Part shown: positions 1-8,056 of the stretch, piece by piece
Numbering within the stretch: the first letter of the stretch is position 1
Layout of the letters: each line of letters begins with the position of its first letter
Assembly: GCA_023426125.1 (NCBI GenBank)
Contig: JAFABI010000002.1
Span: 62,001-126,000, forward strand
Length of the DNA stretch: 64,000 nt
Direction: 5' to 3'
From: Bacillota bacterium
Lineage (GTDB): Bacteria; Bacillota; Clostridia; Acetivibrionales; DTU013
Notes under the pieces: generated by a model
Seen by the model: only the letters and a program-made list of their open reading frames with translations
Databases searched by the model: none
What the model was told of the DNA's origin: nothing
Translations under genes and position numbers: made by a program

Positions 1-206
1 CGGAAGAACGGATCAAGGACGGTATAGATTCTTTGCCGGGTAGCCTTGAAGAAGCCATCAAGGAGCTGTCAGGCAGTGAATTTGCCAGAGGTGTACTGGG
101 AAATCACATATTTGAGAAATATATCGAAGCCAAAAACCAGGAATGCAGTGCATACAAGACCAGAATAAGCAAGTGGGAGATTGACTCCTATCTGATGAAA
201 TATTAA
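1..206 (+). CDS. glnA: Glutamine synthetase, C-terminal fragment (gene runs off the left edge)
   Basis: Only the last 67 codons are inside the window; the reading frame starts at base 3 and ends with TAA at 204-206. The translated end has the pattern of type-I glutamine synthetase C-termini: a GIDSLPGSLEEAIKEL stretch, then LGNHIFEKYIEAK, and a closing KWEIDSYLMKY. In the intact enzyme this helix region packs between subunits of the dodecamer that makes glutamine from glutamate, ammonia and ATP. A strong hairpin terminator follows 43 bases later, and then an ANTAR regulator gene. The glnA-ANTAR order is common in Clostridia. The identification rests on a short tail, but the match is characteristic. 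Confidence 0.88.
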   Translation, partial: EERIKDGIDSLPGSLEEAIKELSGSEFARGVLGNHIFEKYIEAKNQECSAYKTRISKWEIDSYLMKY

Positions 207-249
207 CAGGCAAATGACAGGCAAATGATAAAAACAGGGGCAGCAACGA

Positions 250-280
250 TGCAGCCGGACCTTTGGTTCGGCTGCTTTTT
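250..280 (+). terminator. Intrinsic terminator after glnA, upstream of the ANTAR gene
   Basis: An 11-bp stem (GCAGCCGGACC paired with GGTTCGGCTGC, one G-U) with a three-base loop is followed by TTTTT. It lies between glnA and the ANTAR gene. Because ANTAR proteins act on terminator hairpins, this may be a regulated attenuator rather than a simple stop; that part is inference. Confidence 0.8.
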
Positions 281-307
281 ATTATGGTATGTAATGGAGT
301 GGTTAAA

Positions 308-883
308 ATGGATTCGGCAAGAATATTGATTGCGCTGAGCAGTGATTTGTCCAACACGAAAATGAGAACTATTCTTGTAGAAGCCGGTTTCATCGTCATT
401 GATCAGGCTACCGACGGACATGAATGTCTCAGGAAAATCAGGTCCTGCATACCTGATCTGGCCATACTCGAAATAAACCTGGCCTTGATGAATGGCTATG
501 AAATTGCAAAAGTGGCTCTGGAGGATGATCTTTGCGACATTGTTGTCATCGCTTCCGCAGAGCAGGATGGAATACTTGCTTCACTAAAAAAATATACCAA
601 TTTTGTAGCTTTGACCAAACCGGTAAACAGGGCTGTACTGCTTAATGCCTTGGAGCTTATGACGAAGAACAGAAAAAAGATCAAAGAGCTGGAGAAAGAG
701 GTCAATGAACTTAAGTACACCCTGGATACCCGCAAAGAGGTGGAAAAGGCAAAGGGCTTGCTTATGAAACATCTGGGCCTATCTGAGAAAGATGCGTTCA
801 AAAGGATTCAGAAACAAAGCATGGACCGGGGAATACCAATGAAGGAAATAGCAAAGGCGATCATTCTGACGTATGAAATTTAA
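308..883 (+). CDS. ANTAR-domain RNA-binding regulator with a degenerate receiver domain
   Basis: This 191-aa protein has a response-regulator-like N-terminal domain (about residues 1-120), a charged helical linker (KKIKELEKEVNELK) and a C-terminal ANTAR domain (about 137-190) with the KAKGLLMKHLGLSEKDAFK helix pattern. ANTAR proteins bind paired small hairpins in nascent mRNA and prevent termination. In the receiver, the position of the phosphorylated aspartate reads LAILEINL, so Asp is replaced by Glu, and the acidic pocket near the N-terminus is absent; signalling by ordinary phosphorylation is therefore unlikely. Start ATG 308 is chosen because GGAG lies about 9 bases before it; an upstream TTG at 263 falls inside the terminator hairpin. 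By position it probably controls glutamine or nitrogen genes. Confidence 0.87.
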   Translation: MDSARILIALSSDLSNTKMRTILVEAGFIVIDQATDGHECLRKIRSCIPDLAILEINLALMNGYEIAKVALEDDLCDIVVIASAEQDGILASLKKYTNFVALTKPVNRAVLLNALELMTKNRKKIKELEKEVNELKYTLDTRKEVEKAKGLLMKHLGLSEKDAFKRIQKQSMDRGIPMKEIAKAIILTYEI

Positions 884-889
884 AGGTAA

Positions 890-980
890 GGGGACACACC
901 CGCTGAGTCACGGGTATACAGGGTGCAGGGACACACCCGCTGAGTAACGGGTCACGGGATATAAGGAGGGAATTGTCCCT
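890..980 (+). repeat. Repeated nested-hairpin element, two tandem half-copies (family F)
   Basis: Two nearly identical 25-base units start at 890 and 928, each holding the small stem ACCCG...CGGGT. The GGGACA of the second unit can also pair with TGTCCC at 974-979, giving a nested hairpin. Related elements occur at 24588-24642 and 62069-62124. It separates the ANTAR gene from the amidotransferase gene and ends next to that gene's ribosome site. Confidence 0.6.
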
Positions 981-1015
981 GTTTGAAGGGCGAGGGGAAC
1001 AGGAGGGAAGTCGTT

Positions 1016-1729
1016 TTGGCAAGAAGACCTTTGATTGGCATTACTCCCGGGTATATGGATGAGAAGAACAGGATGTTTATTTCCAGAGGTTATGTTGAAG
1101 GAGTGAATAAAGCCGGAGGCCTGGCGGTGCTGTTACCGCTGTCCGTTGATGAAGCTGTGTTGAAGGCCGCAATGGAGAACTGTGACGGCTTTTTATTGTC
1201 CGGAGGGCCGGACATTGACGCCAAATACTATGGAGAGCCGAATTACCGCTTTAATGGCGGGATTAATCCGGCAAGAGACAGAATGGAAGTGTACATCGCC
1301 GAACGAGCCGTTGCTGAAGGAAAGCCTGTGCTTGGAATATGCAGAGGTATTCAGGTACTGAATGTGGCGCTTGGAGGGAGTCTGTACCAGGATATCCATT
1401 CACAGATAAAAGACAGGGATTTGCTGAAGCATTCCCAGGAAGCTCCGGAATGGTATCCCATCCATGACGTTTCGGTGGCAAAAGCTTCAAAGCTCTGGGC
1501 TTGTTACGGAAAAGAGACACTTGAGGTAAACTCTTTCCACCACCAGGCGGTAAAACTGCCTGGAACAGGACTGAAACCTGTGTCCTGGACCGTTGACGGG
1601 ATTATTGAAGCCATTGAACATGAAGATCACCCTTTTGCCGTGGGCGTGCAGTGGCACCCTGAATTGATGTGGCAGGAAGATGCCGGGGTTTTGAAGCTGT
1701 TTGAGGCCTTTGTAAGCGCGGCCGTGTGA
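1016..1729 (+). CDS. Class-I glutamine amidotransferase-like hydrolase (peptidase C26, PuuD-like)
   Basis: The 237-aa protein matches the gamma-glutamyl-gamma-aminobutyrate hydrolase / peptidase C26 family, cytosolic enzymes that cleave gamma-glutamyl amides. Visible features are GFLLSGGPDI near the N-terminus, the nucleophile elbow GICRGIQVLN with the catalytic Cys, the HHQAVK segment, and GVQWHPEL carrying the catalytic His-Glu pair. Start TTG 1016 follows AGGAGGG at 1001-1007 with 8-base spacing; an alternative TTG at 983 would add 11 residues. It follows glnA and the ANTAR gene, so a role in glutamyl-amide or nitrogen turnover is plausible, but the true substrate cannot be read from the sequence. 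Confidence 0.85.
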   Translation: MARRPLIGITPGYMDEKNRMFISRGYVEGVNKAGGLAVLLPLSVDEAVLKAAMENCDGFLLSGGPDIDAKYYGEPNYRFNGGINPARDRMEVYIAERAVAEGKPVLGICRGIQVLNVALGGSLYQDIHSQIKDRDLLKHSQEAPEWYPIHDVSVAKASKLWACYGKETLEVNSFHHQAVKLPGTGLKPVSWTVDGIIEAIEHEDHPFAVGVQWHPELMWQEDAGVLKLFEAFVSAAV

Positions 1730-1860
1730 CGGTATTCCCTGGCTCATGGGCTGCCCGCTACCCATACGTCCTCAACCGTCCAAATTAGTGGACAAAGGGC
1801 CAATTCGCTTTGGTGCCATGGCTATTTTACCGTTTTTGTGCTAAAATGGCATCAGGCGAT

Positions 1861-1897
1861 ATCGAACGGATAATGTTTCAACATTGTTCGCTTCGAT
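1861..1897 (+). promoter_or_regulatory. Inverted-repeat hairpin motif ATCGAACGGATAATG (copy 1 of 3)
   Basis: ATCGAA at 1861-1866 pairs with TTCGAT at 1892-1897, and CGAAC at 1863-1867 with GTTCG at 1886-1890. The same 15-base lead occurs at 4076 and 62511, in both cases just downstream of a good promoter. Here it precedes the DUF951 gene. It could be an operator or a 5' leader hairpin. Confidence 0.5.
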
Positions 1898-1910
1898 TAC
1901 ATTGGTTAAT

Positions 1911-1947
1911 AACGCAAAATAAGCATTTCCTTTTTGCGTTTATTTAT
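1911..1947 (+). terminator. Terminator-like hairpin in the leader of the DUF951 gene
   Basis: AACGCAAAA at 1911-1919 pairs with TTTTGCGTT at 1932-1940, followed by TATTTAT. The stem is AT-rich and the T tract interrupted, so it may be a weak terminator or attenuator only a few bases before the ribosome site. Confidence 0.35.
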
Positions 1948-1959
1948 AGTTGAAGGAGT

Positions 1960-2169
1960 ATGATGCACATGGCAGACAGGTTCGCCGTCGGCGATATCGT
2001 AGAATTCAGAAAAGAGCACCCCTGCGGCAGCAAGCAGTGGGAGGTGACCAGGACCGGCGCCGACTTCAGGGTGAAATGCCTTGGCTGTCAGCACCAGGTA
2101 ATGCTGCCGCGCCCCAAGTTTGAAAAGAGCGTCAAAAAAATTATCAAATCAAATCTAATCCAGGAATAA
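1960..2169 (+). CDS. DUF951 family small protein
   Basis: This 69-aa protein belongs to the DUF951 family, widespread in Firmicutes, whose function is not established. It shows the family hallmarks FAVGDIVEFRKEHPCGS, WEVTRTGADFRVKCLGC and VMLPRPKFEKSVKKII; the paired Cys residues (HPCG and KCLGC) suggest a metal site, by inference. ATG codons at 1960, 1963 and 1969 are all in frame; the GAAGGAG site ends at 1958, so 1969 has the most normal spacing and the true product may be three residues shorter. It appears to be a single-gene unit with its own leader. Confidence 0.85.
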   Translation: MMHMADRFAVGDIVEFRKEHPCGSKQWEVTRTGADFRVKCLGCQHQVMLPRPKFEKSVKKIIKSNLIQE

Positions 2170-2170
2170 A

Positions 2171-2271
2171 GGGGCTGTCTTAAAAAAACGCATACAGTAG
2201 AACCGTCCCCGTGTATTTCGTGTATTTGTGAAATGCACGCCTTGCACAGCAGAGCTTTTTGAGATAGACCC
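2171..2271. mobile_element. Degenerate MITE-like element
   Basis: The ends GGGGCTGTCTTAAAAA (2171-2186) and TTTTTGAGATAGACCC (2256-2271) are imperfect inverted repeats. They resemble the perfect 13-bp inverted ends of the 116-bp element at 16796-16911, so this looks like an older copy of the same non-coding transposable family. No transposase is present. Confidence 0.4.
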
Positions 2272-2346
2272 ATCTTTCCGTTCCGTTTAAATACCTGCAT
2301 TCTTTTTTGCTATTAAGAGATACTAGTAGCAGAAAGGAAGAGTAAA

Positions 2347-3552
2347 ATGTTCGAACAAAAGGGAAGAAGCAGATTTATAAAAGTATTTACGGCAGTTTTT
2401 GTGGTTGCAGTGGCAATCGGGGCATTTATTTTTTACCGGTCGCTGGCTGACAACCCCGATAAAAGCCGGAATAATCAACTATCCAATACAAAGCAGCAAA
2501 TGCAGGCACCGCAAACGACGATAGCGCCGCAGGCTACAACGCTGCCGCAGGCGGAACTTCCGGGTCTGGGAGCAATTACAGGGATCCCTGTAGCCCAATC
2601 CGTCGCAAAATCAGCCACCCAGGGTGTTGTGGGAATTATGGTTGAAAGAGTTGAAACAGGAAAGATCTTCAGCGGTAATGACGGCACTCAGGTTGGCATG
2701 GGCTCGGGAGTTATTGTCAGCTCCGACGGGTATATACTTACAAATCACCATGTCGCCGGCGGTAAAAGCAAGAGGATCGTCGTATCGCTGGCCGACGGCA
2801 GAAATGTCGATGGGGAAACCGTGTGGTCGGATCCCGTCCTTGATCTGGCTGTGGTCAAAATCAATCTAACCGGCCTTCCGACGTTGAAGCTGGGGGATGC
2901 GGAACAGCTCCAGGTAGGGGAGCCGGCGGTAGCCATCGGCAATCCGCTGGGGCTTGAATTTCAAAGAACCGTTACCTCGGGAATCATAAGCGCTCTCAAC
3001 AGGACCATCAGTATAGAGACCGAACAGGGCACCAATTATATGGAAGACCTAATACAGACCGACGCCAGCATCAATCCGGGCAACAGCGGCGGTCCGCTTC
3101 TCAATTCCAAAGGCGAAGTCGTGGGAATAAACACGATAAAAGTTACCAGTGCCGAGGCCATAGGCTTTGCAATCCCTATTAACGTAGCCAAGCCCATTGT
3201 AAGCCGCCTGATGAATACAGGCCAGTTTACCGAAGCCTATATGGGGTTGTTTGCGTATGACAAGTCCGTTATACCCTATATCGATGGAAACCTGAAGATT
3301 GATCAGGGCGTATATGTAGCCCATATTGATGAAAATGGTCCCGCATATAAGGCAGGTCTGCGTTTAGGCTGCATCATAAGGCAGATCGACGGTCAGGACA
3401 TCAACAGTATGATGCAGTTAAGAACCGTTCTGTTTTCCAAATCTCCGGGAGAGACCATCAATGTAACACACCTCATGCATGGAACGAACCAATGGGTAAC
3501 TGCCCCGATTACGCTTGCGTCAAAAGAAAAAGATGGCCTTATTACCAGGTAG
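2347..3552 (+). CDS. HtrA/DegP-type membrane-anchored serine protease
   Basis: The 401-aa protein has an N-terminal anchor (residues about 12-30), a low-complexity Gln/Ala/Thr linker, a trypsin-like S1C protease domain and one C-terminal PDZ domain (about 290-390). The catalytic triad is complete: His135 in TNHHV, Asp166 in VLDLAVVKI and Ser247 in NPGNSGGPLL. Family members degrade or refold damaged exported proteins on the outer face of the membrane. Start ATG 2347 has AAAGGAAGAG upstream. The gene stands alone between the DUF951 gene and a small unknown gene. Assignment to a particular paralogue (htrA, htrB or degP) is not possible from the sequence. Confidence 0.92.
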   Translation: MFEQKGRSRFIKVFTAVFVVAVAIGAFIFYRSLADNPDKSRNNQLSNTKQQMQAPQTTIAPQATTLPQAELPGLGAITGIPVAQSVAKSATQGVVGIMVERVETGKIFSGNDGTQVGMGSGVIVSSDGYILTNHHVAGGKSKRIVVSLADGRNVDGETVWSDPVLDLAVVKINLTGLPTLKLGDAEQLQVGEPAVAIGNPLGLEFQRTVTSGIISALNRTISIETEQGTNYMEDLIQTDASINPGNSGGPLLNSKGEVVGINTIKVTSAEAIGFAIPINVAKPIVSRLMNTGQFTEAYMGLFAYDKSVIPYIDGNLKIDQGVYVAHIDENGPAYKAGLRLGCIIRQIDGQDINSMMQLRTVLFSKSPGETINVTHLMHGTNQWVTAPITLASKEKDGLITR

Positions 3553-3664
3553 GTATAATAATTGAAGGTATTGGCAAAAATTAACCTGAAAGGTGAAATC
3601 CACCGGATATACCATAAGCAAATTTATACTCTGATAAAATACGCTTTCGGCAGGAGGGACAGGT

Positions 3665-3952
3665 ATGACCAATACCGGAAAAAACGCAGCAGACTTTGAA
3701 AAAACCATAAAGGAATATCTCAGGCAGGGGAAATGCAAATTGACCAACGATCTGGCGGGAACGAGAGAAGCCATAAGGCTGATCGCAGATGATAAAATAA
3801 AGGATTTCATGATCGCCATGGACAAGGGCCTGAATAAGGATGAACGGGGCTTTTTAAGCTCTCTTATCGTGGCGGGAATGTATCAGTCCTTTTGTTATGG
3901 GTATGGTATTGGCAAAATCGAAGGCCATACCAGCAGCAGAGTTTTTCTGTAG
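3665..3952 (+). CDS. Small protein of unknown function
   Basis: This 95-aa protein is not recognised. AGGAGG lies 8-13 bases before ATG 3665, so translation is credible. The sequence is mostly helical and soluble, with a charged first half (ADFEKTIKEYLRQGKCK), a middle with REAIRLIADDKIKDFMIAMDKG, and a less polar end containing AGMYQSFCYGYGIGK. No signal peptide or metal-binding pattern is clear. It sits between the HtrA gene and the T-box leader of the ilv operon, with no obvious partner. Confidence 0.6.
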   Translation: MTNTGKNAADFEKTIKEYLRQGKCKLTNDLAGTREAIRLIADDKIKDFMIAMDKGLNKDERGFLSSLIVAGMYQSFCYGYGIGKIEGHTSSRVFL

Positions 3953-4026
3953 AAGGAAACCTGCGCCGGAGGATCGAATAGAGTAAAAAAGGCCCGGGAA
4001 AAAAGCAATAAAGATTAAAAATTTTC

Positions 4027-4055
4027 TTGACACCGTATCTTTACGCTGGTAAAAT
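4027..4055 (+). promoter_or_regulatory. Sigma-A-type promoter for the ilv-leu operon leader
   Basis: TTGACA at 4027-4032 and TAAAAT at 4050-4055 are separated by 17 bases. Transcription would begin near 4062, just before the T-box leader. Confidence 0.7.
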
Positions 4056-4061
4056 ATTATA

Positions 4062-4455
4062 CAATTATTCGTTTATATCGAACGAACAATGCTTTCGTAT
4101 TATTTGTTCGAGTATACCTATAACAGCCAGCGCAATGAAGGAATAAAGATACGCGGATTTGCCGAAAGAGAGCCGGTGTTTGGTGTGAACCGGCGCATGA
4201 AACGTATGGATAACTCATTCCGGAGCTTCAATACCGAACAATTAAAGGGAAATTCCTCAACGCGGAAAAAGCTTGCGGATAAAAAGAGAGATGACCTTTA
4301 AGCTTTGTAAAGTATTGACGATGACTTCGTTACAGTCTAAGTACAATAGTACTACGAGGACGTGTCCATAAAACATGTCAAAGTAGGGTGGTACCACGAT
4401 TATTAACCTTCGTCCCTGCAGGAATAGACTGCATGCGGCGGAGGTTTTTTATTCT
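4062..4455 (+). ncRNA. T-box riboswitch leader controlling ilvB-ilvN-ilvC-leuA-cimA
   Basis: The hallmark antiterminator sequence GGGTGGTACCACG lies at 4386-4398. Upstream are Stem I features: AGAGAG at 4167-4172 within a GC stem, GGTGTGAACCGG, and then AACTCATTCCGGAGC. The best specifier candidate is CTC at 4214-4216, a leucine codon, as in other Gram-positive leucine T-boxes; the assignment is inferred by alignment from memory. A terminator hairpin follows (about 4406-4444) with TTTTTT at 4445-4450. Uncharged tRNA would bind and favour the antiterminator. The first 40 bases contain the ATCGAACGAACAATG inverted repeat (4076-4113) shared with two other leaders. An open frame across this region (4089-4301) is therefore not a gene. 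Confidence 0.9.
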
Positions 4456-4504
4456 AAGGATCGGCTAAAATATTAGTTCCGATTCTTTTCTGGGGAATGG
4501 AGCG

Positions 4505-4536
4505 GGCTGGTCGCAAGCTAAAGCTTGCTGCTCGCC
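4505..4536 (+). repeat. 32-bp hairpin repeat (family E, copy 1)
   Basis: The 32 bases, with core GCAAGCTAAAGCTTGC, are the exact reverse complement of 24704-24735. The core is itself a palindrome. It lies between the T-box terminator and ilvB. Confidence 0.6.
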
Positions 4537-4615
4537 TATGCAACCTACCAAGCGTAGTTCCCCGGAAAAGATTATCGGAAGTTATATTTTTGGCGAGTCC
4601 TAAAAGGAGGCAGCC

Positions 4616-6244
4616 ATGAAAATAACCGGTGCACAGGCAATGATAAAATCGCTTGAACAGGAAAATGTAAAAATAATCTTCGGATATCCCGGCGCAGCTA
4701 TTTCTCCGTTTTATGACGCACTTCTGGGCTCCTCCGTAAAGCATGTCCTTACCCGGCATGAGCAAGGCGCTGCCCACGCGGCCAGCGGATATGCGCGGGT
4801 CACGGGAAAAACGGGAGTCTGTATAGCCACCTCGGGTCCCGGTGCCACAAATCTGATTACAGGTATTGCGACAGCATATATGGATTCCATTCCCGTTGTA
4901 GCTATCACCGGACAGGTCTCTTCCGAGCTCATCGGAAGGGATGTTTTTCAGGAAGCCGACATTACGGGAGCAACGGCGCCGTTCTGCAAGCACAATTATC
5001 TGGTGAAGAATGTGGCGGACCTGCCCAGGATCATAAAGGAAGCATTCCATATTGCATCGACGGGGCGCCCCGGACCGGTCGTTATCGATGTGCCCGTTGA
5101 TGTCCAGAACAGGCTGCTGGAATTCAAATATCCCGAAAGCGTGGAGATTAAAGGCTATAAACCCACCTACAAAGGCCATGCCATGCAGATAAAAAAAGTG
5201 GCGGAGGCGGTTTCTTCGGCAAGAATGCCGGTGATATGCGCCGGCGGAGGCATAATCAACGCAGGGGCGTCGGAAGCTTTGCTAAAACTGGTTGAAAAAT
5301 GCCGTATTCCCGTAACAACCACGTTAATGGGTATTGGCTCCATCCCTTCAAGTCATGAGCTGTATTTCGGCATGCTGGGCACCCACGGCAGTTATGCAGC
5401 CAACCATGCGGTGCATAATGCGGACCTTTTGATCATTATCGGAGCCAGAGTAGGCGACAGGGCGATGGGAACGGCCGGAAAAATCGCACAGAAGGCAAAA
5501 ATTGTCCATATGGACATAGACCCTGCAGAAATCGGGAAGAACATCGATGTTTCCATTCCTGTCGTAGGAGATGCGAGGCTGATCCTTGAAGACTTGCTGA
5601 AAGCGGTAAAGGCCGGAGGAAACGAAGCCTGGATAGAGACCCTGAAAAAACAGCAGCAGATGCACTCAAAAAGCAATTGGGACGAAGACGATACCGCCTT
5701 CGTTAATCCCAAATACGTGATATCCCAGCTGTCCAGGTATATTGATGAAAAAGCGGTAGTCACTACGGAGGTAGGGCAGAATCAGATATGGACGGCAAAT
5801 CATTTGAATGTAAGAACACCTGGGACCTTTATCTCCTCAGGGGGCTTGGGCACAATGGGTTACGGTCTTCCTGCGGCGGTGGGGGCCGGGCTGGGAAAGC
5901 CGGATGTGGCGGTTATCGCCATTGCCGGTGACGGGAGCTTCCAGATGTCCATGCAGGAGCTTGGAACCATCAAGCAGGAGAGACTTGGAACAAAGATGAT
6001 TGTTTTCAACAATTCCAGGCTGGGCATGGTTCATGAAATACAGAAAAACAAGTATGCGGGCCGGTATTCCCAGGTATTCATGGAGCACAATCCGGATTTT
6101 GTGAAGCTTGTCGGCGCTTATGGCTTTAAAGGGGAACGGATTACCGGAAATAAAGAGGTGACCGGGGCGCTGAAGAGGATGCTTTCAGAAGAGGGACCAT
6201 ACCTGCTGGAGTGCATTGTCAGGCCCGATGAGCCTACATTGTAA
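4616..6244 (+). CDS. ilvB: Acetolactate synthase, large (catalytic) subunit
   Basis: This 542-aa thiamine-diphosphate enzyme condenses two pyruvates to acetolactate, or pyruvate with 2-oxobutyrate, the first shared step of valine, leucine and isoleucine synthesis. The N-terminal TPP domain shows IFGYPGAAISPFYDAL and the conserved Glu in RHEQGAAHAA; a central FAD-type domain follows; the C-terminal domain contains SGGLGTMGYGLPAAVGA and the metal-binding motif GDGSFQM...NNSRLGM. Length is normal. AGGAGG precedes ATG 4616. It opens a five-gene operon after the T-box leader. Catabolic acetolactate synthase (AlsS) is unlikely because the regulatory subunit gene follows. Confidence 0.96.
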   Translation: MKITGAQAMIKSLEQENVKIIFGYPGAAISPFYDALLGSSVKHVLTRHEQGAAHAASGYARVTGKTGVCIATSGPGATNLITGIATAYMDSIPVVAITGQVSSELIGRDVFQEADITGATAPFCKHNYLVKNVADLPRIIKEAFHIASTGRPGPVVIDVPVDVQNRLLEFKYPESVEIKGYKPTYKGHAMQIKKVAEAVSSARMPVICAGGGIINAGASEALLKLVEKCRIPVTTTLMGIGSIPSSHELYFGMLGTHGSYAANHAVHNADLLIIIGARVGDRAMGTAGKIAQKAKIVHMDIDPAEIGKNIDVSIPVVGDARLILEDLLKAVKAGGNEAWIETLKKQQQMHSKSNWDEDDTAFVNPKYVISQLSRYIDEKAVVTTEVGQNQIWTANHLNVRTPGTFISSGGLGTMGYGLPAAVGAGLGKPDVAVIAIAGDGSFQMSMQELGTIKQERLGTKMIVFNNSRLGMVHEIQKNKYAGRYSQVFMEHNPDFVKLVGAYGFKGERITGNKEVTGALKRMLSEEGPYLLECIVRPDEPTL

Positions 6245-6338
6245 AGAGGGAGCTTGTTTAACATAAAAGCTAACTAAAAAGCTAAGCTTTTTGAGAATAA
6301 TAGTACAAATACAGATGTCATTGAAAGGGGAATTATTT

Positions 6339-6851
6339 ATGGCGAAGCATACGTTATCGGTATTGGTCGAAAATCATGCCGGTGTACTATCGAGAGTTGC
6401 AGGCTTGTTCAGCAGAAGAGGCTTCAATATTGACAGCCTTGCCGTGGGAATTACCGAGAATCCGGAGATATCCAGGATGACGATTGTAGTCGATGGCGAC
6501 GATTATACGGTAGAACAGGTAAGCAAGCAGTTAAACAAGCTTATCGACGTTATCAAGATCAAGCAATTGGACAGATCGGAGTCGGTAAGCAGGGAGCTGG
6601 CACTGATAAAAGTGGCCGCCAATGCTTCCGCCAGATCGGAGATCATTCAGATCGTAGAAATCTTCAGGGCCAAAATCGTTGATGTGTCAAAATCCACCTT
6701 GACGATTGAAATATCCGGCAGCTCGGACAAGGTAGCCGCCCTCGAGGATATGCTCAAGCAGTTCGGCATCAAGGAAATCGTAAGAACGGGGACCATTGCC
6801 ATCGAGAGAGGCAATCGATTTATAAAGGTTACCAATAATGATGAGGAGTGA
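6339..6851 (+). CDS. ilvN: Acetolactate synthase, small (regulatory) subunit
   Basis: The 170-aa protein has an N-terminal ACT domain (HTLSVLVENHAGVLSRVAGLFSRRGFNIDSL) that binds valine, and the family's C-terminal domain. It activates IlvB and gives feedback inhibition. Start ATG 6339 is chosen because GAAAGGGG ends 8 bases before it; an upstream TTG at 6291 lacks a site. Its TGA overlaps the region where the ilvC ribosome site lies. Confidence 0.95.
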   Translation: MAKHTLSVLVENHAGVLSRVAGLFSRRGFNIDSLAVGITENPEISRMTIVVDGDDYTVEQVSKQLNKLIDVIKIKQLDRSESVSRELALIKVAANASARSEIIQIVEIFRAKIVDVSKSTLTIEISGSSDKVAALEDMLKQFGIKEIVRTGTIAIERGNRFIKVTNNDEE

Positions 6852-6859
6852 AAGAAAAA

Positions 6860-7855
6860 ATGGCAAAAATGTATTATGACAGTGATTGCAATCTTGGTCT
6901 GCTCAAGGGTAAAACCGTAGCGATAATAGGTTATGGAAGTCAGGGCCATGCTCATGCACAGAACCTCCAGGACAGTGGAATCAGTGTTGTCGTAGGGCTG
7001 ACGCCAACCTCCGACAAGAGGCAGCAGGCTGCCAATGACGGGCTGAAGGTGCTGGACACTTTCGATGCCGCCAAAGCCGCAGACATTATAATGATTCTTA
7101 CCCCCGACCAGACCCAGGCGGCGGTATATGAGCAAAGTATCCTGCCAAACCTCAAAGACGGCAATGTACTTATGTTCGCCCACGGTTTCAATATACACTT
7201 CAACCAGATCGTACCCCCGAAATTTGTGGACGTAATCATGGTTGCGCCCAAGGGGCCGGGGCATACGGTAAGAAGCCAGTATAAGGAAGGCAAAGGTGTT
7301 CCTTCCCTGATCGCCGTCCATCAGAATGCATCGGGCAAGGCAAAGGACTATGCATTGGCTTATGCGGCAGGAATCGGGGCCGGAAGGGCGGGGATTCTTG
7401 AAACCACCTTCAGGGAGGAAACCGAGACCGACCTGTTCGGTGAACAGGCAGTGCTCTGCGGTGGAGTAACCGAACTGATGAAGGCTGGCTTTGAGACTCT
7501 GGTCAATGCGGGCTATCAGCCGGAATCCGCTTACTTTGAGTGCGTACACGAGATGAAACTGATCGTCGACCTGATCAACCAGGGCGGTTTCGCCTACATG
7601 CGGTATTCCATCAGTGATACGGCAGAATACGGTGATTATAAGATAGGCAAACGGATCATCACTGACGAGACGAGAAAAGAAATGAAAAAAGTACTTTCGG
7701 AAATCCAGAACGGCACCTTTGCTTCCCATTGGATATCGGAAAACAAATCAGGCGGCAGGGCCGAATTTCTTGCCATGAGAAGGTGCGAATCGGAGCACCA
7801 GCTGGAAAAGGTAGGCGCCGAGCTGAGAAAGATGATGAGCTGGCTGAAAAAGTAG
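6860..7855 (+). CDS. ilvC: Ketol-acid reductoisomerase
   Basis: The 331-aa class-I enzyme isomerises and reduces acetolactate or acetohydroxybutyrate to the dihydroxy acids using NAD(P)H and Mg. The Rossmann motif IGYGSQGHAHAQNL is near the N-terminus; the knotted C-terminal domain shows the metal-binding ETDLFGEQAVLCGG and a later Glu in YFECVHEMKL. ATG 6860 follows AGGAG at 6844-6848; a GTG at 6848 overlapping the ilvN stop has no proper spacing. No ilvD (dihydroxy-acid dehydratase) is present in this operon, so that step must be encoded elsewhere. Confidence 0.96.
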   Translation: MAKMYYDSDCNLGLLKGKTVAIIGYGSQGHAHAQNLQDSGISVVVGLTPTSDKRQQAANDGLKVLDTFDAAKAADIIMILTPDQTQAAVYEQSILPNLKDGNVLMFAHGFNIHFNQIVPPKFVDVIMVAPKGPGHTVRSQYKEGKGVPSLIAVHQNASGKAKDYALAYAAGIGAGRAGILETTFREETETDLFGEQAVLCGGVTELMKAGFETLVNAGYQPESAYFECVHEMKLIVDLINQGGFAYMRYSISDTAEYGDYKIGKRIITDETRKEMKKVLSEIQNGTFASHWISENKSGGRAEFLAMRRCESEHQLEKVGAELRKMMSWLKK

Positions 7856-8056
7856 TTACGAAAGAGACAATATACTATATATAAAAACGGCGGGGCAGGC
7901 CAAAGAGCCTGCTTCAGCCGGATAAAACAGGCCTTCCGCCTGTGCGGGGAGCCGATGAAATCCGATGGGGCAAAAATGCCCCGGGGATTATGATTTTTTA
8001 TGAATAGATTATGAAGATGAGATTGATTCAAGGAATGAAGGAGGGTTAACCTAACC

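Noticed and set aside
4089..4301. A 70-codon plus-strand open frame
   Set aside because: It lies inside the T-box leader, covering Stem I and the specifier region, and has no ribosome site.
4454..5179. A 241-codon minus-strand open frame
   Set aside because: Antisense to ilvB, with composition expected for a shadow frame.
6647..7729. A 360-codon minus-strand open frame
   Set aside because: It is antisense to ilvN and ilvC and has no recognisable domain.
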